From positions 4,846,148-4,910,147 of the forward strand of contig CM020619.1 of assembly GCA_009829735.1 (NCBI GenBank): a DNA stretch of 64,000 bases, read 5' to 3'. Below, piece by piece: positions 29,201 through 37,893 of this stretch. The position numbers and the translations under genes were made by a program. Each line of letters begins with the position of its first letter. Positions within the stretch are counted from its first letter, which is position 1. Under the pieces are notes generated by a model. The model saw nothing but the letters and a program-made list of their open reading frames with translations. It did no database searches and had not been told where the DNA came from. Origin of the DNA: Pyropia yezoensis. Its lineage: Eukaryota > Rhodophyta > Bangiophyceae > Bangiales > Bangiaceae.

Positions 29201-29989
29201 AACATCGCCGGAGTGCTGAAGAAGATGGGCAAGTATAACGAGGCGCTGGTGCTCTACCGGGCGGTCGAGGAGGCGGAGGTGGCGGCGCTTGGCGAGGGGC
29301 ACCCGAGCTTGGCCACGACGCGGCACAACATCGCCGGAGTGCTGAAGCAGATGGGCAAGTATAACGAGGCGCTGGTGCTCTACCGGGCGGTTGAGGGGGC
29401 GAAGGTGGCGGCGCTTGGCGAGGGGCACCCGAGCCTGGCCTCGACGCGGCACAGCATCGCCGGAGTGCTGAAGAAGATGGGCAAGTATAACGAGGCGCTG
29501 GTGCTCTACCGGGCGGTCGAGGGGGCGAAGGTGGCGGCGCTTGGCGAGGGGCACCTGAGCCTGGCCTCGACGCGGCACAACATCGCCGGAGTGCTGAAGC
29601 AGATGGGCAAGTATAACGAGGCGCTGGTGCTCTACCGGGCGGTCGAGGGGGCGATGGTGGCGGCGCTTGGCGAGGGGCACCCGAGCTTGGCCACGACGCG
29701 GCACGGCATGGCCGGAGTGCTGGAGCAGATGGGCAAGTATGACGAGGCGCTGGTGCTCTACCGGGCGGTCGAGGAGGCGAAGGTGGCGGCGCTTGGCGAG
29801 GGGCACCCGCGCTTGGCCGCGACGCGGCACAGCATCGCCGGAGTGCTGAAGCAGATGGGCAAGTATAACGAGGCGCTGGTGCTCTACCGGGCGGTCGAGG
29901 GGGCGGAGGTGGCGGCGCTTGGCGAGGGGCACCCGAGCTTGGCCACGACGCGGCACAGCATCGCCGGAGTGCTGGAGCAGATGGGCTAG
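26213..29989 (+). CDS. NB-ARC (STAND) ATPase with kinesin-light-chain-type TPR array
   Basis: Open frame in phase with the upstream protease. NB-ARC features: VGR start of domain, Walker A GLPGVGKS (nt about 26630-26653), Walker B RALLVFDNA, sensor-like SLFTARD, GLPL-like GHLPLAVHAL, then a winged-helix-like segment (LALLAPDRVP, YSDGGFLAIHRLVQ). From nt 27869, TPR units of 42 residues follow one another without linker. The first in-frame ATG after the TGA is inside the NB-ARC domain (DAMQAKG), so this is unlikely to be an independent start. Family knowledge: NB-ARC/TPR proteins are signal-transduction ATPases that oligomerise on ligand binding, often in immunity or programmed death. The frame stops at TAG (29987-29989), where all other units have AAG (Lys). 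Confidence 0.85.
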   Translation, partial: PVARERYPGRGVLGGVSPSYSSTNHAAALSLEWHPLNSDRRYQPATHVHISIHLRPPPRPAFAVHVRSRGVVKHAVLLSAVHHRLGDTSPWRNLPPVVHQRVRPFHLPQVPALFVGRNAALKALTDAMQAKGAAVVASTGLPGVGKSLLAVKWANMQAQSGLYNVVAWLRAEHISDLEDDLVGLGNLLGVLMPASPRQSRREQALSVKTYLEARRNIRALLVFDNAKDHFHLRDFVPVSPACHSLFTARDMSKFPTDSVLPLKPFEMVESMSLLQLVSQKATDGAARRHAMELCGEVGHLPLAVHALASYTRSSGLGFADVLSHVQGRVASARAFMKKLPDYAGRASVIGAMLMVLGELGHDDASLASLNRLALLAPDRVPRGALLGGAETDRLYELGIVSYSDGGFLAIHRLVQSVALELMESDVRERVANELLADVFVYMDGFAGVDQETWEPFRVTATHAEALLQKTVIDTRAEAPEASENSARWNLLARLRDCYIATGALPAALRCSLTLKSEVSSLFPPTHRMTLSAQFEHAGVLLGMGKHDEALVLYRAVEEAKVAALGEGHPEMAATRHNIAGVLEQMGKYDEALVLYRAVEEAEVAALGEGHPSLATTRHSIAGVLKKMGKYNEALVLYRAVEDAEVAALGEGHPSLATTRHGIAGVLKQMGKYNEALVLYRAVEGAKVAALGEGHPSLAATRHNIAGVLKKMGKYNEALVLYRAVEDAEVAALGEGHPSLATTRHNIAGVLEQMGKYDEALVLYRAVEEAEVAALGEGHPSLATTRHGIAGVLKKMGKYNEALVLYRAVEGAKVAALGEGHPSLAATRHNIAGVLKKMGKYNEALVLYRAVEDAEVAALGEGHPSLATTRHSIAGVLKQMGKYNEALVLYRVVEGAMVAALGEGHPSLATTRHGIAGVLEQMGKYNEALVLYRVVEGAKVAALGEGHPSLAATRHNIAGVLEQMGKYDEARVLYRAVEEAQLAALGEGHPSLATTRHNIAGVLKKMGKYNEALVLYRAVEEAEVAALGEGHPSLATTRHNIAGVLKQMGKYNEALVLYRAVEGAKVAALGEGHPSLASTRHSIAGVLKKMGKYNEALVLYRAVEGAKVAALGEGHLSLASTRHNIAGVLKQMGKYNEALVLYRAVEGAMVAALGEGHPSLATTRHGMAGVLEQMGKYDEALVLYRAVEEAKVAALGEGHPRLAATRHSIAGVLKQMGKYNEALVLYRAVEGAEVAALGEGHPSLATTRHSIAGVLEQMG

Positions 29990-30640
29990 TATAACGAGGC
30001 GCTGGTGCTCTACCGGGCGATTGAGGGGGCGAAGGTGGCGGCGCTTGGCGAGGGGCACCCGAGCTTGGCCGCGACGCGGCACAACATCGCCGGAGTGCTG
30101 AAGCAGATGGGCAAGTATAACGAGGCGCTGGTGCTCTACCGGGCGGTCGAGGAGGCGGACGTGGCGGCGCTTGGCGAGGGGCACCTGGACGTGGCCACGA
30201 CGCGGCACAACATCGCCGGAGTGCTGAAGAAGATGGGCAAGTATAACGAGGCGCTGGTGCTCTACCGGGCGGTCGAGGATGCGGAGGTGGCGGCGCTTGG
30301 CGAGGGGCACCCGAGCTTGGCCACGACGCGGCACAGCATCGCCGGAGTGCTAAAGCAGATGGGCAAGTATAACGAGGCGCTGGTGCTCTACCGGGTGGTT
30401 GAGGGGGCGATGGTGGCGGCGCTTGGCGAGGGGCACCTGGAAGTGGCCGCGACGCGGCACAGCATCGCCGGAGTGCTGGAGCAGATGGGCAGGTATAACG
30501 AGGCGCTGGTGCTCTACCGGGCGGTTGAGGGGGCGGAGGTGGCGGCGCTTGGCGAGGGGCACCCGAGCTTGGCCACGACGCGGCACGGCATCGCCGGAGT
30601 GCTGGAGCAGATGGGCAAGTATGACGAGGCGCTGGTGCTC
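27869..30640 (+). repeat. 22 tandem 126-bp TPR units
   Basis: Exact 126-bp periodicity from 27869 to 30640, preceded by one degenerate unit and followed by a degenerate last one. Each unit encodes YRAVE-x-A-x-VAALGEGHPSLA-x-TRH-x-IAGVL-x-x-MGKY-x-EALVL. Differences concentrate at few positions: residues 6 (E/D/G), 8 (E/K/M/Q/D), 21 (A/T/S), 25 (N/S/G), 31 (E/K), 32 (Q/K) and 37 (D/N). The rest is nearly invariant even at the DNA level. This points to recent unit duplication or gene conversion. Confidence 0.95.
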
Positions 30641-30751
30641 TACCGGGCGGTCGCGGAGGCGAAGGTGGCGGCGCTTTGCGAGGGGCACCCGGACATGGTG
30701 ACGACGCGTACCAGTATCGCCCACCTGCAGGAAGTGATGCAGGAGGTGTAG
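29990..30751 (+). pseudogene. C-terminal TPR units beyond the in-frame TAG
   Basis: Continues in exactly the same frame after the TAG with five more full TPR units and a terminal degenerate unit ending MQEV-stop at 30751. Only one base (A to T in AAG) separates it from the preceding frame. It is either a nonsense allele, a sequencing error in a repeat, or a truncated but functional form. Confidence 0.8.
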
Positions 30752-31647
30752 ATGCCTTGACCGCTCGCGATCTCTTCTAGCGAGCGTTCAAGTTTGGTTG
30801 GTGGCGATAAGAGAGAGTGCCTGCTTACGCGGTGGACGCTACCCGCCGTACGCGTCGGGTGCCTTGTAACTGCCTTCCGGCTTTGGTTTGGGACGCGCCG
30901 TGCGATGTGGACTGCGTGCCCCGCGCGGTCGCCGTGCTGGGGCTTGGGCCAAGGCCAAGCCGCATGCTTCTCTGTTGGGCTTGGCATGCCACAGGCGACG
31001 CTAACGTCGGCTGCTCTCGTCTCAGCCTCCGTTCTCCTTCCGGCGCGTTGTGCGCGTGTGGCTGTGCGTTCCTCGTTCTTTGCGCTTCGTTTTTCTCGTG
31101 CCCTGAAATTTGGTGGCCTTTCTCGCGCCGCGTCATGTTGCGCTTGTATGAGTTGGTTAAAGAAATCGGTGGCCTATGTCCACGCCCACGGTAAGGGGAA
31201 CCTGTCGGCCGCCGCCACCGCCGCATCCCCCGCTGCCGCCGGTGACCAAGACAGTGGCGCCGGCCGTGAAGACCACGCAGAGCCTTGGAAGATACCCCCG
31301 CTGGTGGAGCGGGTGGACTGTCTCACCCCCGGCTCGGTGGGCGACCACGCCACGCATCTCTTTTGCGTGCGCGCTGCGTGCCCGTTGCATCCATCCCATC
31401 CTCCCGCGGCTCGCGGACGTCTAGGACCGGCACCGCCACGGTGCCCATCACGCACTGTGGGGGGGCACCACCGGGAGCAAGGCGGCGCATAAAGTGCAGG
31501 GAGCTCATGCCGCACACTAAACTCCGGACCCGCCTGTCCCAGCCCAGCGCCTACGCCCACCCCAACAACCACCGACCGCACTCCCCCACACGAAGCGGCC
31601 AGTGCCACACCGCAGCCGTCCACAGCCGTAACCGCCATCGCTTCTGG
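30752..31647. other. Intergenic stretch with one small hairpin
   Basis: A perfect 7-bp inverted repeat CGCTCGC/GCGAGCG (30762-30786) lies just after the NB-ARC/TPR stop and could mark transcript 3'-end formation. I see no gene in the rest; frames of 60-230 codons on both strands lack recognisable features. Confidence 0.45.
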
Positions 31648-32544
31648 CTACCCACCGTGAGCCCCGCAGCGGGTGGCCGACGATGGGCGGTGGTGCACCG
31701 TCGGTGCAAAGAGAGCACGGTAGCTATCCCGCTCATCCAGCGGGCGCCCCTCCCTCCCCCACAGCAGCCAACACCGCCACCATCTTGCCCACCCCCCCCA
31801 AGAACGCACCACCCCAAGGGGTGAAGCGGTATCGGCTGGCCCCGCCGCCGCCACCGCCAATGTTGCGGTGGCAGCGGCATCGTCAGCCGCCTGCACAGTC
31901 GCCCCTGCGGCGCCGAAAGTTGCGCCATCGCCGCTAACAGTATCGACGCCGCAACAACTGCCGCGGCCTCGGGGAAGTGGGGCAGACAGAGGCGCGTGGC
32001 GGGTGCCACCTCGCCGTTGGACTCCCTCTGCCGCCGCTGACGCGGTCGCTGCCGGCCGCCCCCCGCCGGCGCCGACCAGCCGCCGTACTGCCACAATTGC
32101 CGGCACAGCAGAGCGGCCGCCCACGTCTGCACCAGCTGCCGAGAGGGACCCCCCCAGTGACAGAACAGGGGAAGGGAAGTGGAGGCGGTAGAGGAGGTTG
32201 TCAGCCGCGGCCGCCGCAACGGCGTGGCCACCCCAGCCGGCGGCGGCGCCAGCCGCGCTAGTACCGCGCCCACAACCTCCGCGGGGACCGCCTCCCCCCG
32301 CCACTGGCAGGGTGTCCGAACAGAGGTCGTCGAGCTTGGCCTGCATCCGCACCAGTGCGCCTGCCAGTAGCGCGGCGGCCGCGTCGAGGTGTGCTGTGTA
32401 GAGGGCGGCGGCGGCAGCGGCGGCGGCGGTGGGTGCACCCCCCTTCCCCACCCATTGCCGTCCCGCGCCACCCGACCGCCCACGGCAGCGGCGGCGGCGG
32501 CGGCGGTGGCGGTGGCAATCACCACGCCAGAGGGTGCGGCACAA
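31648..32544 (-). CDS. Hypothetical Ala-rich protein
   Basis: 298-codon minus-strand frame. The segment ALYTAHLDAAAALLAGALV (about residues 46-64), followed by RMQAKLDDL, is an amphipathic helical stretch of real-protein composition, and DNLLYRLHFPSPVLSL (about 115) is another. Otherwise it is Ala/Gly/Arg-rich. No domain recognised. It lies 300 nt from the helicase 3' end on the same strand. The ATG at 32544 is uncertain, and an overlapping frame of similar length (32525-31551) exists. Confidence 0.25.
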   Translation of the reverse strand: MCRTLWRGDCHRHRRRRRRCRGRSGGAGRQWVGKGGAPTAAAAAAAALYTAHLDAAAALLAGALVRMQAKLDDLCSDTLPVAGGGGPRGGCGRGTSAAGAAAGWGGHAVAAAAADNLLYRLHFPSPVLSLGGSLSAAGADVGGRSAVPAIVAVRRLVGAGGGRPAATASAAAEGVQRRGGTRHAPLSAPLPRGRGSCCGVDTVSGDGATFGAAGATVQAADDAAATATLAVAAAGPADTASPLGVVRSWGGWARWWRCWLLWGREGRPLDERDSYRALFAPTVHHRPSSATRCGAHGG

Positions 32545-32843
32545 CGCCCGAGATGGCCGACGGTGGCCCTACCTCAGTGCGCTCGCGTGCTTGCCCGCGT
32601 GCAACTCTTCAGCTCGCCCCTTTCACGGCTGCTACCTGGTCAACGTTGAAGGACAGACCCCCAGCGGGGGAGGGCGAAGGATCGCGGCTTTGCGCCGGCG
32701 ACGCGCGTAGGCAGCACCGGGCCGCCTCCCGCCCCTCTGCCCCTCTGCCTTCCCTGCTCCCAAATACGCCCACTTTCCCCCACCCCCACGGCGGATCCCG
32801 CAGTGGCCCCGCCGGCACCCCGCCCCTCACCCCCCTCCCCCCA

Positions 32844-35678
32844 TCAGCGGGTGAGGGTGAGCCCCTGACGTCCTCCCACTCCCATCGTTTCCGTAGAGGC
32901 GGAGCGCAGCCAGTAGACGTCCATCTCCCCCGTGGCCGCGTCCACCCGCATGATGAGGCCCCGCTCCCGCACGGGGCACCGCACAAAGGCGCCCTCGGTC
33001 CAGGCAAGCGCCGGCCGTGGCGACCCGCCGCCCGTCGACGACGCTGCCGACGGTGGCCGCCCGCGGGGCGCGCGGCTAGCCCCCGCCGGCCGCCGCCGCG
33101 CCGCCACCCGCCGGTCCGTTGCCACGCCCGTTGCGGCGGCGGTGGACTGGCGGGTTGGGCGGCCGCCGCGGGCGGCCGCCGCCCAACCTCCCGCGCGGCC
33201 GCCAAGGGCATCCCCGCCGCCGCCGCCGCCGCCGCCGCCACTACTGACGACGCCCCGGCGGTCGGCAGCCGGATCGACCTCCCACGCGCGGCGGCCGTCC
33301 AGGGCGGCGGCCGCCCCCTCATCCTCTCGCACCACCCCCCCCGTGGCCACGTCGGCAACTTCCACCAGCGAGGGCGCCAGGTCGGCGAGAAAGCGGCTGG
33401 GCTCGGTGGGCAGCATCACCATACGGCTGCCGCCGCCGCCGCCACCGTCCGGGTCAGACGCATCCCCATCCATGTCGTCTGGCGCGGCGCCGCCGCGGAC
33501 CACCGTCATGCGGCGGCGCTTAAAGCACAGGTACAGGCGCGTGCGGGCACGGGTGACGCCCACGTACGCGAGGCGGCGCTCCTCCTCTAGCCCCCCGGAC
33601 TGGCCATCTCCCGCGGCGACGATGGCCGAGTAGGCGGGGAGGCTCCCCTCCTCGAGGCCAACGAGGAAAACGGCCTCAAACTCGAGGCCCTTGGACGCGT
33701 GCAGCGTCATAAGCGACAGGCGCGGGGTGGAGGCACCGCCGCCGCCCGCGGTGGCCGTGTCGTCGGGGGTGTCGCCCGCCATGAGGGCGGCCTCGTCCAA
33801 AAAGTCGGCCAGGGAAGTTGCCTCGTGCGCAACGGAGCGGAGCTCCAGGACGTTGGCCCACCGCTGCTGCCGCGCCTCCCCGTCCGGCACGCCCTTGACG
33901 TCGGGGAATGGGGCGGTAGCGAGGTACTCTTGGTAGCCCACCGCCGCGAGCGTCTGGTCCAGCAGGTCCCCCACAGACGCACCCGCCGCGGCGGCCACCG
34001 TCAGGCCGTCAATGACCGCCACAAAGGAGCCCAGCTGCGCTACCGCCGCCTTGCGAAGCGGTACCGCCTCGCCGGCGGCAGCCGCAGCGACCAGCAGCCG
34101 CACGGCGTGGGCGACGCCAACGGGCGTGCCACCCTCCCCCGCAGACGCAGCGTACGCGTCCAGCGCCTCGAGCGTCTTGTCCCCAATCCGCCGCGGCGGC
34201 ACGTTGACGACGCGCGCAAAGGCCACCCCGTCGGCCGTCGACGATGCCAGGCGGAGGTACGCACATAGGTCCCGCACTTCGCGGCGTTCGTAAAAGCGGA
34301 CCCCCCCGGTGAGGCGGTAGGGCACGTCCCCGCCCGCCACCAGCGCCTCCTCCAGCGCCCGTGACGCCACGTTGGACCGGTACATGACCGCAATGGAGCC
34401 GTAAGAGGGCACTTCGCCAGAGCGAACAAGCCCACGGGCTCGGGCGACCACGTACGCCGCCTCGGTGCGGGCGTCAGAGGCGGGCACCACAACCACCCGC
34501 GGGGTGGACGGGGACACGCCCCGGATCGACCGCATCGGCGCCCGGCCCCCGCGCCCGGGGTTGCCCGCAATGAGCGCCGACCCGACGGCGGTGATGACGC
34601 CCGTGGAGCGGTAGTTGGCAGAGAGCTCAAAGCGCGCCACCGGCGCGGCGGGGGTGCCAAAGTCGGCGGGGAAGGTCGTCCCATTCTCCGCCCGCGCGCC
34701 ACGCCATGAGTACAACAGCTGGTCAAAGTCGCCCACACAAAACGTGGAGGGAGGGGCGGGGAGGGCGCCCCCGCCCCCGCCGCCCCCCCGCGCTACCTGC
34801 ATGGCCGGTGAGGCCAACAGCCGCAAGATGTCGTACTGCACGACGTTGAGGTCTTGCCACTCGTCCACCAGCACGTGACGGTAGCGCGCCTGCAGCGCCG
34901 CACGCACGTCGGGGGCGGCCCACAGAAGCCACCGGGCGGCGAGGAGGAGGTCATCAAAGTCCAGGGCCACCAACTCCCGGCACCGTGCCCAATAGGCGGT
35001 CGCCAGGGAGCGCCCCTGCGGTAGCGTCTTGGGGATGGCCGCCAGCCACCCGTCCTGACCGCCGTCGCCCAGGGGGCTCACGTTCTTGGCGTACGAAATG
35101 GCCGCCGCGACCGCCCGCGGGCGCACCACCAGCGGGTCCAGGCCCGCGTCCTTGATCACCGCCGCCACCAGGCGCCGCGAATCGTCGGCTGCCAGCACCG
35201 CGTACGTGGGGGGAACCCCAATGGCCGAGCCATACTGCCGGAGCCAGCGACAGGACATCGAGTGGAGGGTGGCCACCGTCGCGCCCCGCGGGGCGCGCTG
35301 CCGTGGAGGGGCCCCACTGCCGCTCCCGCCGCCGCCTTCTCCGCCGTCGCCACCAGCGCCCCCCCCATCGCCCCCGCCACCACTGTCACGAGCGTCCCCC
35401 CTTTGCGGAGCGAGCAACCGCCCCAGCCGTTCCCCCATCTCTGCCGCCGCCTTGTTGGTAAACGTCACGGCGAGCATGGACGACGGCGGCACCCCTGCGG
35501 CGGCGGCGAGGTAGGCGGCGCGGGCGGTGAGGACGCGGGTCTTGCCCGAGCCGGGGCCCGCCAGCACCATAAAGGGGGCGGTGGTGGGGGCGGTGACCGC
35601 CGCTACCTGCTCCTCATTGAGGCCCCGGAGCACCGCCGCCACCGCGTCGGTGGCCACGACGCTGGGAGATGGGGGCAC
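32844..35678 (-). CDS. UvrD/PcrA/Rep-type superfamily 1A 3'-5' DNA helicase
   Basis: 944-residue protein with the full SF1A motif set: Q motif LNEEQVAAV, Walker A GPGSGKT (41-47), motif Ia VTFTNKAAAEM (about 71-81), Ib TLHSM (about 137), motif II VDEWQD (271-276), motif III VGDFDQLLYSWRGA (315-328), motif IV ELSANYRST (351-359), motif V HASKGLEFE and motif VI RLAYVGVTRART. It unwinds DNA during repair or replication-fork restart (family knowledge). This class is bacterial in origin; in eukaryotes it occurs sporadically, often organelle-targeted or acquired by transfer. Gly-rich insertions (about 99-125, 298-305) and a low-complexity C-terminal 180 residues look like host-style expansions, so the gene is not a recent contaminant. 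The N-terminus begins almost at the domain, so a targeting peptide is not evident. Confidence 0.9.
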   Translation of the reverse strand: MPPSPSVVATDAVAAVLRGLNEEQVAAVTAPTTAPFMVLAGPGSGKTRVLTARAAYLAAAAGVPPSSMLAVTFTNKAAAEMGERLGRLLAPQRGDARDSGGGGDGGGAGGDGGEGGGGSGSGAPPRQRAPRGATVATLHSMSCRWLRQYGSAIGVPPTYAVLAADDSRRLVAAVIKDAGLDPLVVRPRAVAAAISYAKNVSPLGDGGQDGWLAAIPKTLPQGRSLATAYWARCRELVALDFDDLLLAARWLLWAAPDVRAALQARYRHVLVDEWQDLNVVQYDILRLLASPAMQVARGGGGGGGALPAPPSTFCVGDFDQLLYSWRGARAENGTTFPADFGTPAAPVARFELSANYRSTGVITAVGSALIAGNPGRGGRAPMRSIRGVSPSTPRVVVVPASDARTEAAYVVARARGLVRSGEVPSYGSIAVMYRSNVASRALEEALVAGGDVPYRLTGGVRFYERREVRDLCAYLRLASSTADGVAFARVVNVPPRRIGDKTLEALDAYAASAGEGGTPVGVAHAVRLLVAAAAAGEAVPLRKAAVAQLGSFVAVIDGLTVAAAAGASVGDLLDQTLAAVGYQEYLATAPFPDVKGVPDGEARQQRWANVLELRSVAHEATSLADFLDEAALMAGDTPDDTATAGGGGASTPRLSLMTLHASKGLEFEAVFLVGLEEGSLPAYSAIVAAGDGQSGGLEEERRLAYVGVTRARTRLYLCFKRRRMTVVRGGAAPDDMDGDASDPDGGGGGGSRMVMLPTEPSRFLADLAPSLVEVADVATGGVVREDEGAAAALDGRRAWEVDPAADRRGVVSSGGGGGGGGGDALGGRAGGWAAAARGGRPTRQSTAAATGVATDRRVAARRRPAGASRAPRGRPPSAASSTGGGSPRPALAWTEGAFVRCPVRERGLIMRVDAATGEMDVYWLRSASTETMGVGGRQGLTLTR

Positions 35679-36550
35679 ACCACCGCGGCCGCCGCTGCCG
35701 ACTTCGCTGTCGCCGCCGCCCCCACCGCCACCACCGACACCTGCGGTAGGAGGGGGCGGGGAGGGGAGGGGCAGCCCCGCAGCCGCCGCTCACGGCGGCG
35801 CGTCCCCTCCCGCCTCCCGCACGCACTTCACGGTCACCCGGCGAGGCGGCCAGCCACGGGGCGTGACGTCGGCGGACCGCGGGGTCGGGAGCGTCGCCAG
35901 CGGGGACCCTCCCCACGGGCGGGGCGGGGCCAACCATGGCGGCGCCTCGTGGCGGGGCAGGAGGGAGGGGCGGCGCCGCCCGCGGTGGGCGCCGCCCGCT
36001 ACCGCAGGCGCTGCAGCCGCCACAGCCGAGGGGAGGGGGGCAACCCAGGCGGGCCACGGCCGGGCGAGCGCCCGCACGGGGGGGGGGACCATGCCGGCCG
36101 GCGAGGTGCGGCGGTGGCGGTGGCAGTCGCAGTGGCGGTGGTGGTCGTGGTGGTAGTCGTGATGGTAGTGATGGTGGTGGTGGTGGCGGCGGGAACTGCG
36201 GCGGGGGTGACGACAGCGGTAACAGCGGCGGCAGCGGCGGCAGCGGCGGCAGCGGCAGCAGTGGCAGCGGAGAAACAGAAAAGTGCTGCACCAGAAAAGA
36301 GCGTAGCAGGGGATGGCGGCGGCGGCGCAGGTAGGCAGCAGCGGCGAAGGGCGGTAGGCGGCGGACGCGAATGCGGGCCAGGGCTGGGTACACCACGACG
36401 ACGGCCGGTGGCACCACTTCCCTCCTGCGGCCACCACCGCCAGAGTGTGCTTCCACGATTCTGTGACGGTGGGCCACGTCAACGCGACTGCAGCCGCGGC
36501 AGGGCTGCATTGGACTCAATGGGTGCGGCGGTCACCGTCGGGGAAGTGCA
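35679..36550. other. Low-complexity stretch upstream of the helicase
   Basis: Contains GGT/GGC trinucleotide runs (about 36108-36260) and GC-rich sequence. Long frames on both strands are Gly/Pro/His-rich without features. It probably includes the helicase 5' region. Confidence 0.5.
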
Positions 36551-36906
36551 CAGTACCCGCCTGTTCGCGAATCTCCAACGGGGTCCTGGCGATCACGCAT
36601 GGAGGCGTTTTCCGCACTCGCCGATCAAGTCCGTTTTCCACTCTTCGCCTGTAAGTACTTTTCGAAGCGATTGAAGACCCTATCGCACTTTTAAAAGGAT
36701 AAAACCCGATCCGACTTTCTTTTTAAATGAACGAAAGGTAAGAAAAAGGATCTGGTCGCCCCTGGTGTACCGCAGCGAACAAACCAGGGGTTGTCAAGCG
36801 TATCTGGCTCAAGCGTATACGCTCGTACTTTTCAAGGGTCGTGACGGTACTCGTGCCATTTTCACTCAGCATCCCGAATGCGCACTTGCTGCGTGAGCGT
36901 CCATCC
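36551..36906. repeat. Left direct repeat (356 bp)
   Basis: Starts CAGTACCCGCCTGTTCGCG and ends GCGTGAGCGTCCATCC; paired with 37537-37893 at offset 986. Contains the palindrome AAGCGTATACGCT. Confidence 0.85.
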
Positions 36907-37536
36907 CCTGTCAAGATACAAGCCCGATTTTGGCCAGATCTGTTGCTTCGTTGTGCAAATTCTTGCCCTGCTCGAGCACGAAAATGATCAGCTCGAGCAC
37001 GATTTTGCTTTTCTGATCGAGGGGCTGGGCCGAGGCCAAAGAATCTCCCCCAGGATGACCGACACGAAGGCCGCTGTCGGTGCTCTGTCAACCAATGACA
37101 ACAGCGGTGGCGCTGCTGTTTGCTGGATGGAGCGTTCCATTGGTCAGAATTGACGCCGTAGATGTCGAGCAAGGTGGATAGATTTTTCCGTGCAGATCCT
37201 CGAAAGCCGTCGTCGCGCAGGTTTTTGCTTAACCAGTGCAAGAGATTGCGCGGTTTTTAAACGCGATTGTATAAACATTGCACCCAAGCGTAGCGATGGT
37301 CGGTCGCTTCTTTGCGCTTCACGAGAGAGCTCTCCTGCCCCGTGCGCTTCCAGTCATACCAAGGGAGGTGGCGACCACCAATCGTCCGAGCTGTTATAGG
37401 CAGAAAGCAAGAAGAGGGGGGGAAAGCGGTGTCTGTGATGCCTTGAGGGGGGGTCGATGCAGGTTTTATGCAGGTTTTTGCTCGAGAATTCCCCAAAAAA
37501 GCAAGAAAAATTTGACAGGCGATAAGCTGTGCTGCG

Positions 37537-37893
37537 CAGTACCCGCCTGTTCGCGAATCTCCAACGGGGTCCTGGCGATCACGCATGGAGGCGTTTTCCG
37601 CACTCGCCGATCAAGTCCGTTTTCCGCTCTTCGCCTGTAAGTACCTTTCGAAGCGATTGAAGACCCTATCGCACTTTTAAAAGGAAAAAAGTCCGATCCG
37701 ACTTGCTTTTTACATCAACGAAAGGTAAGAAAAAGGATCTGGCCGCCCCTGGTGTACCGCAGCGAACAAACCAGGGGTTGTCAAGCGTATCTGGCTCAAG
37801 CGTATACGCTCGTACTTTTCAAGCGTCGTGACGGTACTCGTGCCATTTTCGCTCAGCATCCCGAATGCGCACTTGCTGCGTGAGCGTCCATCC
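37537..37893. repeat. Right direct repeat (357 bp)
   Basis: Second copy of 36551-36906, with a few substitutions and one single-base indel. Confidence 0.85.

Larger units (their letters stand above)
36551..37893. mobile_element. LTR-like direct-repeat element (TRIM-like candidate)
   Basis: Two direct repeats, 36551-36906 and 37537-37893 (about 356 bp each), enclose 630 bp. The repeats differ at only a handful of positions. The interior encodes nothing recognisable. Size and layout fit a terminal-repeat retrotransposon in miniature, but I do not see a convincing primer-binding site or polypurine tract, so a tandem duplication is the alternative. Confidence 0.45.

Noticed and set aside
27770-30334. 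854-codon antisense frame across the TPR array
   Set aside because: It mirrors the 126-bp periodicity of the sense TPRs, begins and ends with the array, and has no motif; a shadow of a GC-rich in-phase repeat.
27869-30640. CRISPR-like regular repeat
   Set aside because: Units are contiguous without spacers, code for TPRs in one frame, and the genome is eukaryotic.
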